Assembly (NCBI RefSeq): GCF_900116535.1 | Contig: NZ_FPAU01000007.1 | Location: 1 to 64,000 of the forward strand | Length of the DNA: 64,000 nt | Origin: Kosakonia arachidis | Lineage (GTDB): Bacteria > Pseudomonadota > Gammaproteobacteria > Enterobacterales > Enterobacteriaceae | Reading direction: 5' to 3' | Shown: piece after piece, positions 17,523 to 25,480 of the stretch | How positions within the stretch are numbered: the stretch's first letter is position 1 | How the letters are laid out: each line of letters begins with the position of its first letter | The notes under the pieces: generated by a model | The model's input: the letters and a program-made list of their open reading frames with translations, nothing else | The model's database searches: none | Told to the model about the DNA's origin: nothing | Made by a program: the position numbers and the translations under genes

Positions 17523-18862
17523 CAGAAAAAAAACAAATACTGGGTCTCAACCGCTTTGAGAAAAGCGACAGTGCCGCGCTGGATGACGGGTTGGTTAATC
17601 AGATCACCCGGCGGCAAAATACCCAGGGCGCTTCTTCGGTTTTATTCTATCAGCAGCCGATTGAGATGGTCAGCGCGCGCGGCGTCTGGATGTATGACGC
17701 GGCAGGCAACCGTTATCTGGATATGTATAACAACGTGCCAGGCGTTGGCCATTGCCATCCAAGAGTCGTGGAGGCCATGTCCGTGCAGGCGGGTATGCTC
17801 AATACTAACACTCGCTATTTGTTCCCCGTGCTGGAGCGTTATTCCGAAACCTTACTGGCCACCTTTCCGGCGCCGCTCGCTAACGTGGTGTTCACCTGCA
17901 CCGGCAGCGAAAGCAATGATATTGCACTGCGTATTGCAAGAATGGTGACAGGCAGGCAGGGAATTATCGTCACTGAAAGCGCCTATCATGGCAATACAAC
18001 GGCGGTGATGGAGGTTTCGCCATCAGGGCTGAAGCGACAATCGTTGCCACCTTATGTCCGTACGGTGCCTGCGCCCGATGCAAATACCTTGCGGCCTGGC
18101 CAACAGGTTGCGGAGGTCTTTGCCGATGCGGTGCAATCGGCGATGGATTCGCTCAATGCTGAAGGCTTTGGCTGTGCAGCCCTACTGGTAGATACCATTT
18201 TTTCAAGCGATGGCGTATATGCCGACCCTGCGGGTTTTCTCAGCCTGGCTGTGGCGCGTGTACGCGCAGGGGGCGGCTTATTCATTGCGGATGAGGTCCA
18301 GCCTGGTTTTGGCCGAACGGGTACACATTACTGGTGCTTCCAGCGTCATGAACTGGTGCCAGATATCGTCACGCTGGGCAAGCCGATGGGGAATGGCTTC
18401 CCAATGGCAGGCGTTATCACACGGCCAGCGTTACTCGACAGATTTAGTCAGGAAACGGAGTACTTTAACACCTTTGGCGGTAATCCCGTGTCGGCCGCGG
18501 TGGGCCTTGCGGTATTGCAAGTTATTCGGGAAGAAGAATTAATGTCTAATGCAGAGCGTTGTGGTCACTATCTCAGGGCCGGACTGCACAACCTTGCTAA
18601 CCAATACCCGGCAATAAGTGATGTGCGCGGCGCCGGGCTGTTCAATGCGGTTGAGTTCCGCCAGCCGGACAGCAAGAAACCGGACACCAAATTGACGCAG
18701 CAGGTGATCAATGAGCTGAAAGGCGAAGGCATCCTGATTGGTGCTGCGGGGGCGTATGGCAACAGTTTGAAAATTCGGCCTCCACTTTGTTTTAGCATCG
18801 ATAACGCAGACTTTTTTATCGATAAATTGGCACGCGTAATGAGCCGTTGCGCGCGACGTTAA
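17519..18862 (+). CDS. class III aminotransferase-family PLP enzyme (putative amino-alcohol-phosphate phospholyase)
   Basis: A 447-residue fold-type I PLP enzyme of class III: CTGSESNDIALRIAR (127-141), a Tyr-His in ESAYHGNT, IADEVQPGFGRTG (256-268, with Asp258 for the pyridine nitrogen) and the Schiff-base Lys288 in TLGKPMGNGFP. Family members are transaminases, but those paired with an APH-type kinase include ethanolamine-phosphate and 5-phosphohydroxylysine phospholyases, which release an aldehyde, ammonia and phosphate. The 4-base overlap with the kinase gene supports that reading. A plain transaminase remains possible. Confidence 0.8.
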   Translation: MTEKKQILGLNRFEKSDSAALDDGLVNQITRRQNTQGASSVLFYQQPIEMVSARGVWMYDAAGNRYLDMYNNVPGVGHCHPRVVEAMSVQAGMLNTNTRYLFPVLERYSETLLATFPAPLANVVFTCTGSESNDIALRIARMVTGRQGIIVTESAYHGNTTAVMEVSPSGLKRQSLPPYVRTVPAPDANTLRPGQQVAEVFADAVQSAMDSLNAEGFGCAALLVDTIFSSDGVYADPAGFLSLAVARVRAGGGLFIADEVQPGFGRTGTHYWCFQRHELVPDIVTLGKPMGNGFPMAGVITRPALLDRFSQETEYFNTFGGNPVSAAVGLAVLQVIREEELMSNAERCGHYLRAGLHNLANQYPAISDVRGAGLFNAVEFRQPDSKKPDTKLTQQVINELKGEGILIGAAGAYGNSLKIRPPLCFSIDNADFFIDKLARVMSRCARR

Positions 18863-18873
18863 GCAGTATGGCC

Positions 18874-18910
18874 CGGTGCAACATTCAGCGCTTTGTGTTT
18901 TGTTGCACCG
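18874..18910. promoter_or_regulatory. perfect 10-bp inverted repeat upstream of deoR-type gene
   Basis: CGGTGCAACA (18874-18883) and TGTTGCACCG (18901-18910) are exact complements with a 17-base loop. There is no T-run after it, so it is a poor terminator. It lies 50 bases before the DeoR start, and its arm repeats the GGTGCAACA seen at 16223, favouring an operator. Confidence 0.6.
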
Positions 18911-18960
18911 CCCAGATATACTGGGACACGGTGATGTTTTTTCAGGAGAGGTGGCAGTTA

Positions 18961-19725
18961 ATGTCGATAAGGAAAACAGTACGTCAGCAAAATATACTCA
19001 GTGCAATCAGCGAGTCTCCCAGCTTACGTATTGTCGATCTGGCGCGGGTTCATCAGGTGACAACAGAAACAATTCGGCGCGATCTGGATGAACTTACCCA
19101 AAAAGGATTGTTGAACCGTACTTATGGCGGCGCGGTGCGGGCAATGAACACCGAGCCTACCGTGACAGAACGTCACCGTTTGTTTACCCAGGAGCGAGAA
19201 CATATTGCGCGGGAAACGGTGCAGCAAGTGGGCGATGGCAAAATGTTTATGCTGGGGTCGGGAGCGACGACAGTGCACGTGGCCAGGCGTATGGCAACCG
19301 ATCTACGGGATATCACGGTGATTACTCACTCGTTCGGTGTTGCTACTGTACTGTCGATGAACCCGACGATCAGGGTTATTGTGGCGCCGGGCGATTATAT
19401 TGCTTCTGAAGGGGCCATGGCGGGTGCGCAAACATTGAGTTTCCTGCATCAGTACTCTGCAGATTACGCCATTCTTGGGGCCAGCGGCGTGACAGCTGAC
19501 GGGCCCAGCGAAGCGTTAATTGATTGCGGTATGATTTATAAGACCATGATTCAACGCGCGAACAAAAGCATCATTGTGGCGGATCATTCAAAGTTCGATA
19601 TGGTATTTCCTTCCCATTACGCTTCCTGGCAGGCTATTCATCGTATTATTACGGATAAACCGCCTGCAGATCACATACTCACCACCTTGAAAAAAGAAAA
19701 TGTAGAGATCTCCGTATGTGAATGA
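18961..19725 (+). CDS. DeoR/GlpR-family repressor
   Basis: A 254-residue protein when started at 18961 (MSIRKTVRQQNILSAI), preceded by GAGAGGTGG; the reading from 18847 overlaps the PLP-enzyme gene and adds nothing family-like. N-terminal DeoR winged helix (VDLARVHQVTTETIRRDLDEL, then GLLNRTYGGAV) and C-terminal DeoRC sugar-phosphate-type sensor domain with MLGSGATTVHVARR and IVADHSKF. DeoR proteins usually sense phosphorylated intermediates, which fits a cluster whose kinase makes a phosphorylated substrate. Last gene of the kinase-PLP-DeoR run. Confidence 0.87.
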   Translation: MSIRKTVRQQNILSAISESPSLRIVDLARVHQVTTETIRRDLDELTQKGLLNRTYGGAVRAMNTEPTVTERHRLFTQEREHIARETVQQVGDGKMFMLGSGATTVHVARRMATDLRDITVITHSFGVATVLSMNPTIRVIVAPGDYIASEGAMAGAQTLSFLHQYSADYAILGASGVTADGPSEALIDCGMIYKTMIQRANKSIIVADHSKFDMVFPSHYASWQAIHRIITDKPPADHILTTLKKENVEISVCE

Positions 19726-19747
19726 CGTGCTAATTATTAATCTTTAA

Positions 19748-19871
19748 TGAGCCCCAAGGATTGATGTTCTGACAGGTAGAACCGACTCTCTGTAAAGCTG
19801 ACAAATAGCGAGGCTGTAAAAGCCATCAAGCTAATATGAGAACAGAGAGTACGGATGCTCATCAGGGCTCA
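19748..19871. repeat. nested inverted-repeat segment, 124 bp
   Basis: The outer arms TGAGCCC (19748-19754) and GGGCTCA (19865-19871) enclose a second pair ACTCTCTGT (19785-19793) / ACAGAGAGT (19842-19850) and a small hairpin GGCT/AGCC (19812-19824). The spacing is asymmetric. It may be a degenerate MITE-like element, a structured RNA or part of a leader for the small frame that follows. I do not recognise it as ERIC or REP. Confidence 0.4.
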
Positions 19872-19965
19872 CAAAGCCGGCTATATATGTGTGGATACTT
19901 TGTCAGAAAAAGACCTGCGGGTGCTTGCATCGGCGAGGTATCCATATAAGCGATTTAGCATCTAG
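19855..19965 (+). CDS. possible 36-residue small protein
   Basis: ATG at 19855 with GAGAG ten bases upstream, 36 codons, ending in TAG. The product begins MLIRAHKAGYICVD and is a mix of charged and hydrophobic residues without a signal or membrane segment. The start is inside the nested repeat at 19748-19871, so translation could be controlled by RNA structure. I do not recognise the sequence, and chance is a real alternative. Confidence 0.25.
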   Translation: MLIRAHKAGYICVDTLSEKDLRVLASARYPYKRFSI

Positions 19966-20012
19966 CGTGATTTTACCTGACATTTATTATCCCACTATCA
20001 TATTGTTAACTG

Positions 20013-20600
20013 CTATAAGACCTTTTTCGGCCAACTATCCCAGAGTGCTCGTGTCATCATTTTACTATTTTGACTACCTTGTGGTTCGAAATCAGTAGTA
20101 ATTCCGACCTTATCGAGATTCCATAAGTTAATCTCTTCGGAGGTGTTTTTTATCTTTTTATAATGTGTGAAAGACGAACCCACTTTGCACAGCTCGGCGT
20201 TCTTATCACTAATCTTAATCGCGCTGTAATTTATATCATCATCCCCTCTACCAAAGTAGAGGTAGGACGTGACAGGGCCAGCTTCACTGCTTCCGACAAT
20301 AATTGATACACCGCCCGAAGGGGAGTGTTCAGATAATTTCTTTGCGTCTGTAATCGTTAGGTTATGAACAGGACTGGAGGTATCGCTCGTTTTCATTTTT
20401 AGCATTGCAGGAGTGGTACTTGCACATAAGGAGACGCTAATTCCGGATTCAAGAATACAGGAAAAAACATCGATACTTTCTTCTCCACATAAACCGGGAT
20501 TGTGTTGTGCCTGGCTAGTCACTGAGCCAGGATTAATCATGTTTTCAGCGAAAATAGTTTGACAGGGTAAAATCAGCACAATAAAAGTGGCTGATTTCAT
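20013..20600 (-). CDS. secreted protein of unknown function
   Basis: 195 residues from the ATG at 20600 (MKSATFIVLILPC...); an upstream ATG at 20618 is also in frame. There is a signal peptide of about 18 residues with cleavage after IFA, so the protein is likely periplasmic or secreted. The mature part has several cysteines (in NPGLCGEES, VFSCILES, VSLCAST and ELCKVGSS) that could form disulfides, and two SSEAG/YLYFG-type beta segments. I recognise no domain. It stands alone in AT-rich DNA with no obvious operon partner, which suggests acquired DNA. Confidence 0.65.
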   Translation of the reverse strand: MKSATFIVLILPCQTIFAENMINPGSVTSQAQHNPGLCGEESIDVFSCILESGISVSLCASTTPAMLKMKTSDTSSPVHNLTITDAKKLSEHSPSGGVSIIVGSSEAGPVTSYLYFGRGDDDINYSAIKISDKNAELCKVGSSFTHYKKIKNTSEEINLWNLDKVGITTDFEPQGSQNSKMMTRALWDSWPKKVL

Positions 20601-20757
20601 TATAGTATTCCAATGCATAATAATACTCAGACAGGTTGTAAAAAAAACAATATTAAAAATCAGATAGTTGCCAATCCGCTTAGTATCATTGTTTTTTAAT
20701 AATGTGTTTCAACAGAAAATCAACAGAACGATGAACAACATAAAAGTCCGCTAATTA

Positions 20758-20946
20758 TTAACTCGCAGTATAAAGACACTTCTTTTGACCTGCTATCCAT
20801 TGATAATATACCGCGATATCAGGAATGTCTTCATTAGCACAACATGCGGACAGCACCATGAAGAAGTGTTTCCCGACGAACAGACCATTAGTATTCTTCG
20901 CGAGGTTGATGCCAGATGTAAGCGCACCTGTTTTAGTTCCAGGCAC
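20758..20946 (-). CDS. possible small or remnant reading frame
   Basis: A 62-codon frame beginning with GTG (PGTKTGALTSGINLAKN...) and ending KKCLYTAS. It looks protein-like, with HFFMVLSACC and VYYQWIAGQKKC segments, but an in-frame stop lies just before it, and the sequence upstream continues better in another frame (SDDCSPPCKQCLELK). It may be the 3' remnant of a frameshifted gene. No family recognised. Confidence 0.2.
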   Translation of the reverse strand: MPGTKTGALTSGINLAKNTNGLFVGKHFFMVLSACCANEDIPDIAVYYQWIAGQKKCLYTAS

Positions 20947-21480
20947 TGTTTACAGGGAGGAGAACAATCATCACTATCATCTGAACTAAAAACCACTCTC
21001 ATTTTTACGGTGGTATTTATTTATCATAAACAAATGAATTTTAGAAAATGTCACTTTTTTACTTTTCTATTGTGGAACGCTTCATAATTTCATATTTTAT
21101 TTAACTAACTGACAGTCCAGTCACTTTTTGAAGTGGTAAGCATGCCCTCCCCCGCAAAAATAATGAGTAATTTTGAATATCTTTAGTTGCATTAACATCG
21201 GGCCGCCGATAAAAGGCCGTTAACGTGGAATCCATCTGAGTTAACGCATAAGCGTTGGAAACACTAATGGTAACTTAGCCAAACATATTCATATACATTG
21301 TCTTTATTAGATACACTTTTTATAAGGAAGAACGGAAAAACACAAATAGCACAGATTATTCAATATGTTATAAATGAAAACCAAAAAACACTCACAGATG
21401 CGTCCCTCTTTTACCTTAAAAAACCATTATTACACTTTGGCTAAATATTTTTTAAAAAGTTAAATTGTGACCTTGATCAT
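20947..21480. other. AT-rich non-coding stretch
   Basis: More than 500 bases of AT-rich DNA upstream of the EthD-domain gene. Short frames on both strands have no support. I see nothing else except the operator-like repeat at its right end. Confidence 0.5.
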
Positions 21481-21506
21481 TTAAATGTACCCGTTAGTAC
21501 ATTTAA
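21481..21506. promoter_or_regulatory. perfect 10-bp inverted repeat upstream of EthD/PhlG operon
   Basis: TTAAATGTAC (21481-21490) and GTACATTTAA (21497-21506) are exact complements with a 6-base spacer, about 145 bases before the EthD start. The GTAC-centred symmetric shape resembles TetR-family operators, and a TetR gene lies at the end of this cluster. Plausible operator for the PhlG operon. Confidence 0.6.
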
Positions 21507-21649
21507 TGTATACTGGTTTTCATTATGGTAAAATGCGCTATTTCAGCATCCACCTGAAAACTTTTTGTTGCATGGAGAAGTAAAACGCCATCACTGAAAA
21601 AACAGCATTTATGAAAGCACCATCTCTAAGAAAAACCTGGAGATTACCT

Positions 21650-22426
21650 ATGTTGAAATTAATTGCAGCATCAAGAAGACGACCGGGTCTGACCCGAGCA
21701 GATTACCAGCGATACATTGAGTTTTATCATGGTACGATCGCACGCAACACCCGGGGAGCATTGCATCAATATATCCAGAACCATGTCATTGATAGCGCCT
21801 TTGGCACGTTACAGGATGAAGCACATCAGCAAATCGCTGATCGCGATGGAATTGTAGAGTTATATTTTAATAACTTTTCTGAAATGATCCAGACACTCGA
21901 GCCCCCAGTCCCCAGCGCCACCAGTGATGACGGTAAGTTCTTTGCTGATGAACCCAATAGCATCACGATTATGTCAGAGGAAGAGGAAGTCAGCGTTGAT
22001 TCTCCGCTACCGCAATTCAATCCCGGTCTTGGCATAGTAAAAAATGTTGGGGCATTGAAAGTGTTCCATTTTATTATGCGTGACGAACACGTATACCCGG
22101 AAGATTTCTTTATCTATTGGAAAAAGGCCCATTATGCTGCGCTGGAAAAATCACCGTATGCCAGATCGCAACTCCGCCGGTGTGTCATGAGTAAACGCCT
22201 ACGGCTAAATGATAACGATGCTGCGGCACGCAATCATTTTAAAATGGTCAACCCGCCAAGATACGATCTTGTTGTCAGTCACTGGTTTGACACCATCGAG
22301 CAGGCCGGTGCGTTTCGCGAATATGTCGACAATCTGCAAAACAGCGATCTCCACTTTGCCAACTGGTCAAAATCCTTTTTCTTGTACACCAAGCAAATCG
22401 TTATTATTCGTGATACTCCACAATAA
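21650..22426 (+). CDS. EthD-domain protein (duplicated dimeric alpha/beta barrel)
   Basis: 258 residues from the ATG at 21650, with GGAG seven bases upstream; an earlier ATG at 21611 adds 13 unsupported residues. Two EthD-like repeats are visible: MLKLIAASRRRPGLTRADYQRYI...YHG near the N-terminus and ALKVFHFIMRDEHVYPEDFFIYWKKAHY from about residue 135. EthD-type ferredoxin-like barrels occur as small catabolic enzymes or accessory proteins. It precedes the PhlG-type hydrolase by 31 bases on one transcript, so it may process the same acylphloroglucinol-like substrate or product. Its activity is not known. Confidence 0.72.
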   Translation: MLKLIAASRRRPGLTRADYQRYIEFYHGTIARNTRGALHQYIQNHVIDSAFGTLQDEAHQQIADRDGIVELYFNNFSEMIQTLEPPVPSATSDDGKFFADEPNSITIMSEEEEVSVDSPLPQFNPGLGIVKNVGALKVFHFIMRDEHVYPEDFFIYWKKAHYAALEKSPYARSQLRRCVMSKRLRLNDNDAAARNHFKMVNPPRYDLVVSHWFDTIEQAGAFREYVDNLQNSDLHFANWSKSFFLYTKQIVIIRDTPQ

Positions 22427-22457
22427 ATGTCAGGCTAATTAGTCTGAAGGAGAAGAT

Positions 22458-23351
22458 ATGAGCCAGATTATCCCTGAACAGGTTCAACCCACTTATGATG
22501 AGTATTTAGCAGCGACGAAGCATAGAGCACTACGCCCGGATTTAACCGAGCAGGAGAAACAACGTCCCTTCGCAAAATACTATTATGATGTAATTACTGA
22601 ACCTGACCCTCAACACTATGCGATGATGGATAAACCGTGCGATCCCAATAAAGCACTCTACCCAGAAAAGAGGAATGATTTACTCAATCCAGGCGATCTG
22701 GATATAGAAACCGGGTGGTGTAATTTAAAAAATGGCGGCGGATTTATTGCTAATAAAATGGTATACCCAGACATCACGGCTGACATGATAGATTGGTGGT
22801 TTTCTTGGCATCCCCTGGAAGATTTACGCTATCGCATCTGGTATCCACCGCAGCACGGTGGGTTAACCGTCAGCCCGGAAAACCGTAAACGTCTGCTTGA
22901 TGACACTATTCCGTACCGGGAAAGAAACTGGGGCGTGGTGCACCATGTCACCGAAGACACAAACTGTGGGATGGAAAATATCGATATTCATTTTATGTCG
23001 CCACAGGATTTCGGGTTTGATATGACGCGCTGGAAAAAACCCAACGTAGCCACTTTCGCCGGCGGCGTTGGCTGGGGTGTCGCCGTCGATAAAACCGATG
23101 ACAGCATTACCGCGCCGGCCATTATGTGTCATATTTTCCGTGAAACGAACGAAGGTCTGGAACACCGCACCCGTTTCTGGCTCGGTTATCGGTTTGTTGA
23201 TGGGCAACCCGAGCTGTCACTACCACCCGGCGTTGCCGTGCCTGCCCCGGCAATTCAGGGGCTGGCACGGCATAATGTCTGCGAATTTACCCGATTCAGA
23301 GATTTTCTGCCGAAAATTTATGCAGAACTTGGCGGAAAATCTATTGCCTGA
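22458..23351 (+). CDS. PhlG/phloretin-hydrolase family C-C hydrolase
   Basis: A 297-residue protein matching the DAPG-hydrolase (PhlG) family in length and conserved blocks: DMIDWWFSWHPLEDLRYRIWYP (about residues 112-133), VHHVTEDTNCGMENIDIHFMSP (155-176) and LEHRTRFWLGYRFVDG near 237. The His and Glu residues in these blocks are the likely zinc ligands. Known members hydrolyse 2,4-diacetylphloroglucinol to monoacetylphloroglucinol and acetate, or phloretin to phloroglucinol and phloretate. Cytoplasmic, no signal. AAGGAG precedes the start. Neighbours are an EthD protein, a TetR gene and, 3 kb on, a set of genes fitting phloroglucinol breakdown, which supports an acylphloroglucinol as substrate. 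Confidence 0.8.
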   Translation: MSQIIPEQVQPTYDEYLAATKHRALRPDLTEQEKQRPFAKYYYDVITEPDPQHYAMMDKPCDPNKALYPEKRNDLLNPGDLDIETGWCNLKNGGGFIANKMVYPDITADMIDWWFSWHPLEDLRYRIWYPPQHGGLTVSPENRKRLLDDTIPYRERNWGVVHHVTEDTNCGMENIDIHFMSPQDFGFDMTRWKKPNVATFAGGVGWGVAVDKTDDSITAPAIMCHIFRETNEGLEHRTRFWLGYRFVDGQPELSLPPGVAVPAPAIQGLARHNVCEFTRFRDFLPKIYAELGGKSIA

Positions 23352-23358
23352 TGCCAAC

Positions 23359-23388
23359 GGCCCGCGTTATTGACGTGGGCCATTTTTT
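23359..23388 (+). terminator. intrinsic terminator after the PhlG-type gene
   Basis: GGCCCGCG (23359-23366) pairs with CGTGGGCC (23374-23381), with one G-T pair, around a 7-base loop, followed by A and six T. It ends the EthD-PhlG transcript before the convergent TetR gene. Confidence 0.8.
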
Positions 23389-23395
23389 AAGCTGG

Positions 23396-24028
23396 CTACT
23401 TTTTACAATACTGAGAGATAAAAACAGCCACGACTTCACGTGTATGCATAGCGATATCCTCAGGGCTTACCGTAAACGTTTTAATCAATAACGATTTAAC
23501 CAGGAATACGCCCCAACAGGCAGAGACAAAAATTTCCGCGGCGCGATAAGGTTCATTGCCAATAAATTGCGGATGGCTGGCAAGGCAGGCACCGAGATTC
23601 TCCACACGTTTTCCTGGGCCTGATTGCCAGAAGTATTCTGCGAGTTCGGGGAAATTCGTTTTCTCTGCAAGAAGAATATTAAACAGGGTGCGTAAATCAT
23701 CCTGCATTAATGTCATCACCAGACTATTGCTGAACTGTTGCAATATAATGGGCAATTCTTCATCAGCAGAAAGGCTTTCATCCATCTGTTCATTCAGCAA
23801 GGTAATACGTTTTGAAATCACTTCTATAAATAATGCCTGTTTCGTCGGATACAGTGCATATAATGAACTTTTTGAGGCCCCGGCCCTGATGGCGATATCC
23901 AGCATTTTCGCCTGGCTATAACCGTATTCAAGAAATACATCGGTTGCGATTTCCAGCAGTTTTTCAACACGGACCGCAGCTTCACTCGCTTTTGGCCGCC
24001 CCCGCGTATGACGTAAGTTGTTAACCAT
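23396..24028 (-). CDS. TetR/AcrR-family repressor
   Basis: A 210-residue protein with a TetR HTH (residues about 18-65: VEKLLEIATDVFLEYGYSQAKMLDIAIRAGASKSSLYALYPTKQALF, seen in part) and a helical C-terminal domain of the AefR/AcrR_C type (NEPYRAAEIFVSACWGVFLVKSLL). It is convergent with the PhlG gene and follows the NmrA-like and SphA-like genes on the minus strand. It is the obvious candidate regulator of the PhlG cluster. Candidate operators are the repeats at 21481-21506, 26309-26323 and 26331-26363, although these are not the same sequence. Confidence 0.85.
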   Translation of the reverse strand: MVNNLRHTRGRPKASEAAVRVEKLLEIATDVFLEYGYSQAKMLDIAIRAGASKSSLYALYPTKQALFIEVISKRITLLNEQMDESLSADEELPIILQQFSNSLVMTLMQDDLRTLFNILLAEKTNFPELAEYFWQSGPGKRVENLGACLASHPQFIGNEPYRAAEIFVSACWGVFLVKSLLIKTFTVSPEDIAMHTREVVAVFISQYCKK

Positions 24029-24256
24029 ACGTTATGTCACCCACTATTGCGATTCATGGCCTAATTCTGTAACAAATTGCCCCATATCACCAGCATATTA
24101 TTACCTTAGGAGAGACGCTCGCGGGAAGTAAAACTGACGATATGCCGTACAGGTTCGCAGTAAAGAATGAATCAGGAGAGGAGGTATAAACAGGGGCGAC
24201 AACTCATCAACAGACTAACTCATTGACGTACCAACGCCTCAAGCAATACGCTTTAT

Positions 24257-25222
24257 TTATTTTCCCTGCCCGCCCAGCAGACGACCAGTTAATGGCATGC
24301 TGATATTAATCCAGAACGTATCCCCGCCAGCTGTATTTTCTGCCAGATAGTCATGCTGGTACTCAGCAATAAAATTAAAATATTTCCAGCGATACGAAAC
24401 ACCCGGTCCAATTGTCAACTTCTGAGCCCGATTACCAATATCTACGCCACCTTGTTTATCTGCAGTCATTTGTTTCCATAATCCGCCGAGAATGGCCGGT
24501 TCAAATGGACCGACATGCCACCCGAAAACAAAATCCAGATATAAAGAATCACCACTGGTATAGTTTGTATTATTATTGCGGGTATTAAACGAATAACGAG
24601 GATTGATGGCAATATCAAGCCCAGAGGGATTATCATAGCGAATTCCCATCACTGGCTGGATTGACCAGTAATTATTCCCCATGTTGATTATATTATTTTT
24701 ATCATATGCCCCAGTTGGTAGAACGAAATCAAGCCCTGCTACCATATGTAGCCATGTGGTAAGTTGCCATTTCCCGTAAACCGGATTAAAAATAATATCG
24801 CCTACGCCCCGGGCGTAATCTTTACTTTGAGCTGCAGATACCGACATATCAATATAACCCGTTGGGATAATCAGTTGTGAAGAAAAAGTTGACATACCCA
24901 ATGGGGTCACATCCCATACATTAATAAAACGAAAGCTATTAATAACCCCTTTAACATCGAGCCCAACATTTCGTTTATTGCCATCACCATCATAGAGTGA
25001 TTTTTGATGAAAATAATTTAGCTGATTAAAATAATATAAACCGGGCGCAGGAGGGATTTCAGCTGAAAAATAACTTGATGAGCCAGGCATGTAAGAATAT
25101 TTACCATTTTCTGCAGCATCACTGTTACCGCATACCAGAAGTAATACGGATAGCAGCACACTCCAGAAAGAAAATAAATATCGAAAACAACACCGAATAG
25201 CGGACACCGACCATCTGGACAT
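24257..25222 (-). CDS. SphA/MetA-pathway phenol-degradation-type outer-membrane protein
   Basis: About 320 residues if started at the ATG at 25222, giving a signal sequence (FSFWSVLLSVLLLVCGNSDA) cut before ENG; the frame is open to 25363, so the start is uncertain. The mature protein is rich in alternating beta segments ending in aromatic residues (LIIPTGYIDMSVSAAQ, DFVLPTGAYDK, PRYSFNTRNNNTNYTSGDSLYLDF, GPGVSYRWKYFNFIAEYQHDY), typical of the SphA-like family of small outer-membrane channels found with aromatic-compound clusters. It would admit a phenolic substrate. The C-terminus lacks a classical terminal Phe, ending in GGQGK. Confidence 0.7.
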   Translation of the reverse strand: MSRWSVSAIRCCFRYLFSFWSVLLSVLLLVCGNSDAAENGKYSYMPGSSSYFSAEIPPAPGLYYFNQLNYFHQKSLYDGDGNKRNVGLDVKGVINSFRFINVWDVTPLGMSTFSSQLIIPTGYIDMSVSAAQSKDYARGVGDIIFNPVYGKWQLTTWLHMVAGLDFVLPTGAYDKNNIINMGNNYWSIQPVMGIRYDNPSGLDIAINPRYSFNTRNNNTNYTSGDSLYLDFVFGWHVGPFEPAILGGLWKQMTADKQGGVDIGNRAQKLTIGPGVSYRWKYFNFIAEYQHDYLAENTAGGDTFWINISMPLTGRLLGGQGK

Positions 25223-25480
25223 ATGCCTATAATAGATCGCTAAGGGATAGTCAAAACCATAGTATTTACCCCGTAAAAAGAAATAATAAGTCGCCCACCT
25301 GTTATATGTACGATAAAGCATAGTATACGCTCTCATAGATATAGATATGGAATTTCCTGTCATACCGGAGTATCACAGGAAATTGAATAGATACGTTATA
25401 TCATGGTCGAAATGGGTGGCTACGTAATATATAAACAGGCGATAGTAATCACTCTCTTCCGACCGATTCCCTCGCCGGAT

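Noticed and set aside
18874-18910. Terminator after the PLP-enzyme gene
   Set aside because: The stem is perfect but no T-run follows, the loop is 17 bases, and an arm is repeated in the other promoter of the cluster.
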